From: Kordia periserrulae
GTDB taxonomy: Bacteria; Bacteroidota; Bacteroidia; Flavobacteriales; Flavobacteriaceae
Assembly (NCBI RefSeq): GCF_003054265.1
Contig: NZ_QBKT01000004.1
Location: 248,001 to 312,000 of the forward strand
Length of the DNA: 64,000 nucleotides
Direction of reading: 5' to 3'
Positions within the stretch are counted from its first letter, which is position 1. The number at the start of each line of letters is the position of its first letter. Positions 26,894-34,684 of this stretch are shown here, one piece after another. Under the pieces are notes generated by a model that was given only the letters and a program-made list of their open reading frames with translations, made no database searches and was not told where the DNA came from. Made by a program: the position numbers and the translations under genes.

Positions 26894-27730
26894 TTAGTTA
26901 TAAACTCTTACGTAATCAACAAGCATTCGTTGCGGGAATGTGGTGTTTGCGTCTGGATTTCCAGGCAAGTTTCCGCCGACAGCTACGTTTATGATGATGT
27001 AGAAAGGATTGTCAAAAACCCACGTTCCTTCACCGTTCGTATCTTGTGCTATTGTTTCTGGTGTAATGCTTTGGTACAATACATCATCTACATAGTAATT
27101 GATGATGGTTGGACTCCACTCAATACCAAAAACATGAAATTCAGTGTCAAATCTGCTGCTAGCCAATTCATATTTTTTTGTGATGGATTCCGCTCCTGAA
27201 AAATTTGGTCCGTGCGCACTACCAAAAACAATGGTTGGCTCGTCTCCTACATTTTCCATGATGTCAATTTCGCCACAAGCTGGCCACGGATTTTGGTCAC
27301 AATTGTTTCCTAAGAGCCAAAATGCTGGCCATAGTCCTTTCCCTTGCGGTAAACGAATTCGCGCTTCAAAACGTCCGTATTGTTGCTCAAAGAGTCCTTC
27401 TGTTTTGATTCTTGCAGAAGTATACCCACCTGAACCATTTTCTCTAGCTGTAATTACTAAAAGTCCGTTTTGCACTTCTACATTTTCAGCATTACTCGTG
27501 TACACTTGTAGTTCGTTATTTCCCCAACCTGGCAATCCTTCTTGCGAACCATCGCCTACATCGTATGTCCATAAACTTGGGTCTGGCGCGCCGTCAACAT
27601 CAAACTCATCTGCCATGATTAGATTCGTTTTGGTCACCACGGTTTGCGTTTCGTCTGCTTCACAACTCACAAAAGCAATACTTGAAATGAGCGTCAGCGC
27701 TAGTATAGTATGTTTGATTAATTTTTTCAT
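26894..27730 (-). CDS. GH16 lipoprotein, endo-beta-1,3-glucanase (laminarinase)
   Basis: The start is set at the ATG before MKKLIKHTILALTL, since the in-frame ATG at 27772 would overlap the upstream gene. A lipobox FVSC (Cys23) anchors the 278-residue protein. The GH16 domain (about 38-278) shows TSARIKTEGLFEQQYGRFE and GLWPAFWLLG. The catalytic EIDIME motif has nucleophile Glu154 and acid/base Glu159. This is the laminarinase-type signature with one extra residue relative to lichenases. Compared with the GH16 in operon A it has no extra domains. It probably cuts laminarin at the cell surface or in the periplasm. Confidence 0.93.
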   Translation of the reverse strand: MKKLIKHTILALTLISSIAFVSCEADETQTVVTKTNLIMADEFDVDGAPDPSLWTYDVGDGSQEGLPGWGNNELQVYTSNAENVEVQNGLLVITARENGSGGYTSARIKTEGLFEQQYGRFEARIRLPQGKGLWPAFWLLGNNCDQNPWPACGEIDIMENVGDEPTIVFGSAHGPNFSGAESITKKYELASSRFDTEFHVFGIEWSPTIINYYVDDVLYQSITPETIAQDTNGEGTWVFDNPFYIIINVAVGGNLPGNPDANTTFPQRMLVDYVRVYN

Positions 27731-27749
27731 GTATTCAATTTTTGAGTTC

Positions 27750-29210
27750 TTAATAGAAATAGATATTGTCAACTAGGAATGATGCTCCGTTTGAAGAAAC
27801 AAAAACGATGTACCCAATATTCGCCAAGTTAGGATTTCCAGATCCGCCACCACCTGTTGGCAATGTAAAGGCACTTAGTGGAATGTCAATTCCAACCCAT
27901 TGTCCTTGAATTAATTGGCTACTTACGTTGAATCCTCCGGCAGAACCGTCACCAAAACCATTGTCTGTATCGTCAGGTCCAAAATCGATAAGTTCCATCA
28001 CCAATGCTGAGCCCGCCGCACTTGTTAGTTGAATGTCTACGTGTACCATTGTTTCTCCGGTTACGTTTACAGTTCCGTCCCAACCAATTCCTATAAAGTC
28101 AATTCCTTCATAGCGCACATGATTGTTTCCGTCAAAGGTTTGTACCGAAATGTTTTCTGTATTTGAACCTGCAAAAACACCTGGATCGAATCCGTTGACA
28201 CTTACATACGAGTCACTGTAGATTGAAATGACATCTGCTTCTGCCTGCGTTGGAACTGGTGCATTTACAAATGCTCCCGAAGATGTGATTTCTAACGAAC
28301 CATTTGCTTGTTGATTCCCAATACTTCCTGTGATTGTTGCCACACCAGAGCCAATAACATTTACATTGCCAAAAGTATCTACTGTAGCAACTGAGTTGTT
28401 TGAAGAAGCAAATTCAAAATATGCTATGGCTGCATTTACAGATACATTTTGTCCATTGGCAAGATTGAACGTTGCGCCCAATCCGTCAATGGCTTGCATG
28501 TAGCCTGTGAAATTGTCAATGGCAACATCTTCTCCATTGAGAATGTACGGAAATAGCAAGCTTGTTGTGCCTAATTTTTCAAATCGTAATTCGTCAATCC
28601 AAAAAGTATATCCGATGTTATCGCTGAAAGAATCAGCAATCGCTGGATTGTCATTTCCTAGCGGATCAAATGAACCTGCTGAGAATAGGAACATTCCTCT
28701 TTCTTGGGTTAATTTGGAAGCATCTGGAATTGGAATCACATATTTTGACCACCCGCTTGTCAATTGAATTTCTGTTGATACAGGATATAGGTTTGTTTCA
28801 AAATCGGTTCCGAAACCAACAGTTACATTTCCCGTTAAGGTTCCTTTTGCCCAAAAAGTCAATGCGTCATAGCCTGATAAATCTCTACCAGCGCCACGAT
28901 CTCTAAAGATTCCACCAATAAAACCACCATCTGGGTCACTTGGACTTGGCACGTCAATTCGAATAGAAGTTGAACCTTCATAGGCTTCGTTTTCGTCCGT
29001 TCCAAAACCATTAGGATTGGCTCCCACCGCAGGATCAAATGATTCGAAGAATGCATCTGTAAGTCCCACTGGAGTATCCGTAAAAATGTCTGGTGTATTT
29101 GGGAATGATGCTAATACGGCATCATCCGATATTTCTCGTTCACAACTTACGGTTAGCGCAATTGCCAATCCTGCAAGCAGTGTATTTTTTATATATGTAA
29201 ATGCTTTCAT
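27750..29210 (-). CDS. Surface lipoprotein with two binding-like modules and a Big_2-like domain
   Basis: A lipoprotein signal with lipobox TVSC (Cys23) is followed by three parts. Residues about 50-215 form a jelly-roll-like module (STSIRIDVPSPSDPDGGF ... YTFWIDELRFEK). Residues about 220-320 resemble a bacterial Ig-like Big_2 domain (NNSVATVDTFGNVNVIGSGV). Residues about 325-486 are the ADVISIYSDSY module shared with two other proteins of the locus, ending in ASFLVDNIYFY. No catalytic residues are seen, so it is probably a glucan-binding surface protein. It lies between the hydrolase/beta-barrel gene (12 bases upstream) and GH16 (19 bases downstream) in operon B. Confidence 0.78.
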   Translation of the reverse strand: MKAFTYIKNTLLAGLAIALTVSCEREISDDAVLASFPNTPDIFTDTPVGLTDAFFESFDPAVGANPNGFGTDENEAYEGSTSIRIDVPSPSDPDGGFIGGIFRDRGAGRDLSGYDALTFWAKGTLTGNVTVGFGTDFETNLYPVSTEIQLTSGWSKYVIPIPDASKLTQERGMFLFSAGSFDPLGNDNPAIADSFSDNIGYTFWIDELRFEKLGTTSLLFPYILNGEDVAIDNFTGYMQAIDGLGATFNLANGQNVSVNAAIAYFEFASSNNSVATVDTFGNVNVIGSGVATITGSIGNQQANGSLEITSSGAFVNAPVPTQAEADVISIYSDSYVSVNGFDPGVFAGSNTENISVQTFDGNNHVRYEGIDFIGIGWDGTVNVTGETMVHVDIQLTSAAGSALVMELIDFGPDDTDNGFGDGSAGGFNVSSQLIQGQWVGIDIPLSAFTLPTGGGGSGNPNLANIGYIVFVSSNGASFLVDNIYFY

Positions 29211-29222
29211 TGTACTAGCTTA

Positions 29223-32200
29223 TTATTTTCCGATGTTGATGTGTATGTAAGTTCTAATTTCCCATTCGGTACCATTGTCAAATCCGACAGGACTTAGAAT
29301 TGGTACGTTTGAAAATTGTCCAGCTGTTGCATTTGGAGCGTATCGTGGAGAAAACTCGTTTAGCGAACGCCATGTTCCACGAATTCCGATGCGAGTACTT
29401 GGCAAAATGAACCAATCTGGTTTTCCGAGTGATGTAGAAACGTCTAACATCAACTGTGTTGGATATGTTAGGTTAAAATCTCTATGGTAATCAAATGGTC
29501 CCCAATCATTGATTTTTACGTGTGATTCTACTTTTATATTCTTGTAAATCATTCTGATATCACCTCCAAAACGCTTGATGAGTCTGTTGCTATCACCATT
29601 TGCCTGTCCGTTTCCGTAGTAGAAGTTACCAATGATTCCTAAATCTGGAGATACTTTGGATACCATACGGGAGTTGATTTCCCATAAATCTTCCGCAGGA
29701 ACTGTATTTGGAAATGCAAAGAATTGACGATTTGCGTTGAAACCAATGTGTGCATCTTGCTGTGTTGGCAAGTGGCGGAATACAAATCCTAAGTTGGCAG
29801 CAAATTTTGCATCTTCTGCTCTGTCATTGTTCCACTCATACATCCAAGTTCCAGGTGTTGGATCATACGTGATTAAAATTTCACCTGCTGTAGTTTCACG
29901 ATTTCCACCGCGTACCGCAAATGGATCATCAATTACATTACGAAGTCTCGCCGGTGCTGGCGCATCCGTAGGAATTGCTTCTACTAATGGTTTTTGGTAC
30001 ATGAAGTTTGGCGCAATTTGGAAATCTCCAAACGTATATGTGAAACCAGATAAGAAGTTGGTCATGTTTCCACTTCCTGAGTCTCTTAATCGCCATCCTG
30101 TAAAAGTTTGTGTTTGGTCAGCACCACCATTAGCAACTAATCCCATTACAGAACCTTGTGCATACCAATTGAAACGTCCACCTTGATAGGTAATTTTTGC
30201 TTTTGCTCCCCAGTTGTCACTAGATTTTACTTTGTCTTGTACAACAACGTAATTTCCTGACGAACCAGCCACATCTTGATAGGTACTTCCATTTAAAGGA
30301 CTTCCTGCCCAGATACCTCCAAGTTGCAACCCAAATTTACCAAAATCACGTTCTACAGCTAACGTAGCGCGTTCCATTGGCCACGGTGGAATTACACCAC
30401 TTCGCAATTGATTTTCATCTAAAACACGACGTCCTGTCTCATCAAACGTTAAATCGGTTTCAAAATCTCTGTGATAAATTCCTGTTACGTCCCAACCTTT
30501 GATGTTTCTTGAGTATTTGAATAACATTGTTGGATTGGCACCCCACCATAATTGTGGACCAAACGCTGCTTTTGCGCCATTTAATGCACCTTTACCGTCT
30601 ACTTCGAAACCTAGAATTTCACCTCCGTAGATGTCTAAGTTTGGACCATAGTTGGCTTCTGGGTAAAGTCCGAAGAAATCACCTTCGTATCCCCAATGAT
30701 AGTGTCCTGTTCGATAGAATCCTCGTAAATCGAAATCTTTCGCTTTCCATTCAAATTCAGCTTGGTACACATTGACGCGGTTGTTATCGTTGAGTACCAC
30801 TTCATTTCCACTAGCATCCGTAATTGTTACTGGACGCGCTCGGTTTTCATAGAAAATTTCATTGATAGGATTTTCAGCTACTTTTCCAATCACGTTCATA
30901 ACTACATTGGCTCTCATGTTTGGCGCAGGATTTCCTTCTACACCAATAAAGTACGATTGCATGTGATCGAATCCCAATTGATTTGGAAAATCATTTGAAT
31001 CTGGATCAGGATTGTCTGGTGTTGTGATTAAGCTTCCTCCTGTATTGAAGGTTGTAAATTCTGCTCTCAACTGACTTACGCGTATTTTTTGACTGCTTCC
31101 GCCGCCCATCGCTGCTTGGTCTCCTCTAGCTTTGAGCACCGCATCCATAATTTGAATGTTGTCAAAGTAATTTTCTACAAACTTTTTGGTAACTCCTTGT
31201 GCGTACGGATCTAGTTGATGTGCTTCTTTTAATGCATAATATGCTGCACGTGGATAGAGTGTGTATAATCCTCTCGCATTTGTTGGTCCTTTGGCACAAA
31301 CGCCAAACCATTCTTCGTTCATGTTATTGTCTGTTGATTTTTCTTGGTCTCTAGAGTATCCTCCGTTTGGCCAAGAAGCATTGTTATCATGAACGTCTAA
31401 GTTTTCTGTTTGCTTGTATTTCCACCATCCGTCAGAGAATTGGAAGGTAAAACCTCCTAAAGAGTTTTGTGCGCCACCAACTCCAGCAGCATTTGCATAA
31501 ATTTCTTTCCAGTTTCCTGTCATGTAGTATGCTTGCGAGTATTGATCTTCTTGATTGTCTCTCGCATTGAAAGCATCAGCACCAAATTCTGCAAATAGAA
31601 TCGGCATGTCTAATTCGTCTTTTACTCGTTGAAATGCATCGCCAAAAGAGATTCCGCGATACATGTTTGTACCATAGATATCAACGTCTGTACATTCTTC
31701 TTTTACCAAATCAGCATATAATAAGTCTCCATTACAGATGGCTATTGGATGCGACGAATCAATTTTCTTTACTTCGATAGCCGCGTCATTGAATGCTTTG
31801 TAGAGTGCACGTGCGGCTTTTATTTTTTCAGAATCGACTCCTTCAATTGGAATTGCTTCTGTTTCTGCACCAGTCCATGATAAGTGGTAGTTGTTTTCAT
31901 TTCCAATCATGTATAAGAGTAATCCTGGTGTGTTTTTGTAGGTATTTGCCATGTCGATGGCTTCTTGCATTAATACCTCTCGGGTTGCAGGATCGGCATA
32001 ATCCGTTTGCGGTGTCCATGCGCCGTTGATGGTAAGTCCATACGCACCAAACGTAATGTTCAACATGGTATAGATGCCGTAGTTTTCATAGATATACGTA
32101 ATCCACTTTGGTGGTAAGTTATACGTTCTAATGGCGTTTACGCCCATGTTTTTGAGTAGTAGCATTTCAGCATCTAGAGCAGATTTGATAACATCGTCCG

Positions 32201-32399
32201 ATCGGTTCCATATTCCAGGATCGGTAATGGTTGAACCTATTGGCACGTAGTCCCAGTTCATACCATTGATCATAAAATCTTTTCCATTCACTACTAATTT
32301 CATTCCTTGATCCGATTTCTGAACAGTTACATTATCTGCTTGCGAAAACATAGATGTCGTTAAAAAAATCAGTGCTAACGTTAGAAAGGTTTTTTTCAT
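29223..32399 (-). CDS. Clan GH-A glycoside hydrolase fused to a predicted outer-membrane beta-barrel
   Basis: A signal peptide (cleaved about after residue 20, FSQ) is followed by a TIM-barrel hydrolase (about 30-430). It carries NGKDFMINGMNWDYVPIG, the likely acid/base Glu168 in MIGNENNYHL, and the likely nucleophile Glu271 in PILFAEFGADAF. The fold is clan GH-A, closest in appearance to GH2-type or GH72-like TIM barrels, but I cannot assign a family. From about residue 455 to 1058 the sequence changes to alternating aromatic/polar strands rich in Tyr, Trp, Phe and Gly (WYAQGSVMGLVANG, FQIAPNFMYQKPL, VKINDWGPFDYHRDFN), ending in EIRTYIHINIGK. This looks like a porin-type outer-membrane barrel. 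It would display the enzyme at the membrane. It is the first gene of operon B and has its own conserved upstream region. Confidence 0.75.
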   Translation of the reverse strand: MKKTFLTLALIFLTTSMFSQADNVTVQKSDQGMKLVVNGKDFMINGMNWDYVPIGSTITDPGIWNRSDDVIKSALDAEMLLLKNMGVNAIRTYNLPPKWITYIYENYGIYTMLNITFGAYGLTINGAWTPQTDYADPATREVLMQEAIDMANTYKNTPGLLLYMIGNENNYHLSWTGAETEAIPIEGVDSEKIKAARALYKAFNDAAIEVKKIDSSHPIAICNGDLLYADLVKEECTDVDIYGTNMYRGISFGDAFQRVKDELDMPILFAEFGADAFNARDNQEDQYSQAYYMTGNWKEIYANAAGVGGAQNSLGGFTFQFSDGWWKYKQTENLDVHDNNASWPNGGYSRDQEKSTDNNMNEEWFGVCAKGPTNARGLYTLYPRAAYYALKEAHQLDPYAQGVTKKFVENYFDNIQIMDAVLKARGDQAAMGGGSSQKIRVSQLRAEFTTFNTGGSLITTPDNPDPDSNDFPNQLGFDHMQSYFIGVEGNPAPNMRANVVMNVIGKVAENPINEIFYENRARPVTITDASGNEVVLNDNNRVNVYQAEFEWKAKDFDLRGFYRTGHYHWGYEGDFFGLYPEANYGPNLDIYGGEILGFEVDGKGALNGAKAAFGPQLWWGANPTMLFKYSRNIKGWDVTGIYHRDFETDLTFDETGRRVLDENQLRSGVIPPWPMERATLAVERDFGKFGLQLGGIWAGSPLNGSTYQDVAGSSGNYVVVQDKVKSSDNWGAKAKITYQGGRFNWYAQGSVMGLVANGGADQTQTFTGWRLRDSGSGNMTNFLSGFTYTFGDFQIAPNFMYQKPLVEAIPTDAPAPARLRNVIDDPFAVRGGNRETTAGEILITYDPTPGTWMYEWNNDRAEDAKFAANLGFVFRHLPTQQDAHIGFNANRQFFAFPNTVPAEDLWEINSRMVSKVSPDLGIIGNFYYGNGQANGDSNRLIKRFGGDIRMIYKNIKVESHVKINDWGPFDYHRDFNLTYPTQLMLDVSTSLGKPDWFILPSTRIGIRGTWRSLNEFSPRYAPNATAGQFSNVPILSPVGFDNGTEWEIRTYIHINIGK

Positions 32400-32593
32400 C
32401 TGTTTGTTTTTAGTTTGTTAATTAGGTCAGATGGAATTCGCTTAGAATCTATTTTGTGAATTACGAAGGTGATTCTGCTCATTTCATTGCTTTTTTAATT
32501 TACATTGGTTTGGTATGGTAGCGTAATTCACTATGTTTTTTATGTTTTCTAAATCTATATATAATTATTATGGAATTGTAAATTTATACTACA

Positions 32594-32754
32594 ACAAAAA
32601 ACATACATCTCAATAATAAGATGTTAATTTTATATTTTTTTCAATATAGTTAGCCTGTTTTTGCAGGATTCACAATATTTTCAGATGAACCTTTTTTTAA
32701 AACATTATAGCAACAACAGTTGATTTTTACTGCATGTTGTGGTAATGTTGTAGT
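32594..32754 (-). promoter_or_regulatory. Predicted promoter/operator region of glucan operon B
   Basis: Three blocks recur at the same spacing as upstream of susC (see 41516-41704). They are ACAAAAAACATACAT (32594-32608), ATTCACAATA (32668-32677, 74 bases from the first block's start in both places) and GTTGTGGTAATGTTGTAGT (32736-32754, offset 142 versus 143). In the last block GTTGTGGT and GTTGTAGT start 11 bases apart, one helical turn. Read on the minus strand, TATTGTGA of block two might be the -7 element and the direct repeat an activator site upstream of it. Regulator identity is inferred. Confidence 0.65.
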
Positions 32755-32971
32755 GATTTGAAAGCTTTTCTAGTATCTATTTTTAAACAATTTTATAGTT
32801 TTCTTGCTTTTTCACTTTTTTAAACTGTGAAACGAAATCGATATCGAAATATGGAATTCGCATTTTTTAGGTGTAGATTTTAGTAATATGGTGTGTTAAT
32901 GTCTTAAAGATTGTAAAATTTATTAAGGTATCCTAATTTTAAAAAACTAATTTTTACAATTGTTTATTTGT

Positions 32972-33009
32972 AATGTTAGTTCTTTTCAAGCTTGAAAAGA
33001 ACTAACATT
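32972..33009. terminator. 38-bp perfect palindrome after operon A
   Basis: Two 19-base arms meet with no spacer at AAGCTT, so the RNA would form a hairpin with a small internal loop. It begins 39 bases past the stop of the GH16 gene. No clear T tract follows on the minus strand, so it may be a transcript-stabilising hairpin or terminator, or a dimeric protein site. Confidence 0.55.
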
Positions 33010-33047
33010 TACAAGTTGTATAGCTGTATTCAATAAATTTTCAATGC

Positions 33048-34673
33048 TTATTGATACACTCTTACATAGTCAATTTCCATTGTATCTTGCGTAAAATTAG
33101 GATCAATATCTCCTCCTAAGGTTCCGCCCATGGCAACATTTAAGATTAAGAAGAAATCTCCGTTGAAAGGCAATGTAACATTGTTATCTACCGTATGATA
33201 TACAAATCCATCTACTAAAAATGTGATGGTTGTATCGGTCCATTCAACTGTGTAATTGTGAAATTCGGAAGTAGATGTTGGCAAGGCTGTCGTAGAAGAA
33301 TCTCCAGCACCTGGAGAAACTCCTGGATGATGTACCGTTCCAAGAACCGTGTTTTTGTCTTGTCCTTTTTGCTCCATAATATCAATTTCTCCGCAAACTG
33401 GCCAACCTACCGTGTCAAAATCGGCTCCGAGCATCCAAATTGCTGGCCATGTTCCTTGTGATGCAGGCAATTTGGCACGCACTTCTACTCTACCATAGGT
33501 AAATTCATAAAGGTTTTCCGATTTTATACGTGCAGACGTGTAGTTGTCTCCAGCTTCTTTGATAGCAGTTATTTTTAACATACCATCTTCCACAATAACG
33601 TTGTTTGCATTGTTTGTATAGTTTTGCACTTCTTCATTTCCCCATCCGCCATCGCCGAGGTCGTATGTCCAGTTGTTAGCATCTGGCGCTCCAGCAACAT
33701 CAAAGTTATCTTCCCAAACTAAGTTGTTATACTGCGTTTGGAAATCACTTGAAGAAGGTTCTGCCGATGTAATGATAAACCACCAATCAAATTCGCCGTT
33801 TCCGTCTGTAGTTCTTAGTATCAATTCATTTGGGACAGAGCGATCAAAGATTTCGTAATTGTGTGTTCCTCCTGTGTAATACCCGATAAATCCATTTCCT
33901 GTAAGGCTAATCGTTTCTACACCTCCTGGCGCGATTAATGCCCAACTTTCTTGGAAATCATTGTAAGGAAGGTTTTCAATATCAGAACCGTCAACAGTTC
34001 CACCAGAAGCGCCTAGTTCGTCTATCAAATTGATACGACCAAATACTGTTCCTGTTGGATCTTCTCCGCCTTCGTCATTGGTATTATCCGTAACAAATGT
34101 AAATGTTCCATCTGCGCTGAAGATGTATCTATCATCGTACATTCCTACATCTGCTTTTTCATCAGGTTGCGCTCCATACCATTCGGTTGGAATGCTTCCA
34201 CCGACAGGTCCTAATCCGAAGTGACCTGCTTGCTCAGATTTGATTCTCCATGTTCTAGAACCGTTACCAACTAATTTTTCTATCAATTCTGCAGGAGGTG
34301 CGTACGTTGCTAATACATCTACTGTTATTGTAGTTGATGTAGAATTTCCACCTGTTCCATACGCTACAACATTAACAGTGTATGTATTTACGCCTAATTC
34401 AGAGAAAATAAACGACGCTGTTCCTGTTGCGGCTGTTTGTTGATTGGCTCCATAAATAAATCGGTAGGAAATGGCATCATCTGCAGTAGCGCTAAAATTA
34501 ACAACACCACTTCCATCACCATTCGGATTGTTTGCATCTTGTCCAACAATGGTTGCCGTTACTTGCAAATTTGTTGGCGTTAATAAGTCTCCTACAGTTG
34601 CCTCATCTTGACAGCTTACTGTAAACAGTACGACCGCAAGTAAGGATGTAAGTATATATTTTATGTTTTTCAT
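33048..34673 (-). CDS. Multi-domain GH16 lipoprotein, surface endo-beta-1,3-glucanase
   Basis: A lipobox TVSC (Cys21) is followed by a PKD-like domain (about 35-122). A beta-barrel-like module follows (about 130-303, TWRIKSEQAGHFGLGP ... YDDRYIFSADGTFTFV). This module shares the W...GP...YDD-x-Y-x-F-x-x-DG-x-F pattern with the tandem modules of the next gene. The GH16 domain (about 315-541) has the EIDIME active site with nucleophile Glu429 and acid/base Glu434, and GTWPAIWMLGADF. It is the last gene of operon A after susC, susD and the modular lipoprotein. The likely role is outer-surface cleavage of laminarin before SusCD uptake. Confidence 0.92.
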   Translation of the reverse strand: MKNIKYILTSLLAVVLFTVSCQDEATVGDLLTPTNLQVTATIVGQDANNPNGDGSGVVNFSATADDAISYRFIYGANQQTAATGTASFIFSELGVNTYTVNVVAYGTGGNSTSTTITVDVLATYAPPAELIEKLVGNGSRTWRIKSEQAGHFGLGPVGGSIPTEWYGAQPDEKADVGMYDDRYIFSADGTFTFVTDNTNDEGGEDPTGTVFGRINLIDELGASGGTVDGSDIENLPYNDFQESWALIAPGGVETISLTGNGFIGYYTGGTHNYEIFDRSVPNELILRTTDGNGEFDWWFIITSAEPSSSDFQTQYNNLVWEDNFDVAGAPDANNWTYDLGDGGWGNEEVQNYTNNANNVIVEDGMLKITAIKEAGDNYTSARIKSENLYEFTYGRVEVRAKLPASQGTWPAIWMLGADFDTVGWPVCGEIDIMEQKGQDKNTVLGTVHHPGVSPGAGDSSTTALPTSTSEFHNYTVEWTDTTITFLVDGFVYHTVDNNVTLPFNGDFFLILNVAMGGTLGGDIDPNFTQDTMEIDYVRVYQ

Positions 34674-34684
34674 CGTTTTCTGTG

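Larger units (their letters stand above)
32400..33047. other. 648-bp intergenic region between glucan operons A and B
   Basis: No open reading frame with coding character is visible on either strand. It holds, from right to left, a 38-bp perfect palindrome (32972-33009) just after operon A, a short palindrome TCGATATCGA (32838-32847), the conserved regulatory blocks of operon B (32594-32754), and a leader of about 200-260 bases before the operon B start codon. An 11-base word ATGGAATTCGC occurs twice, near 32430 and 32850. Confidence 0.7.

Noticed and set aside
32838-32847. TCGATATCGA palindrome as a LacI-family operator
   Set aside because: Only 10 bases, its centre differs from the usual CpG-centred LacI operators, and no second copy was found near operon A or B starts.
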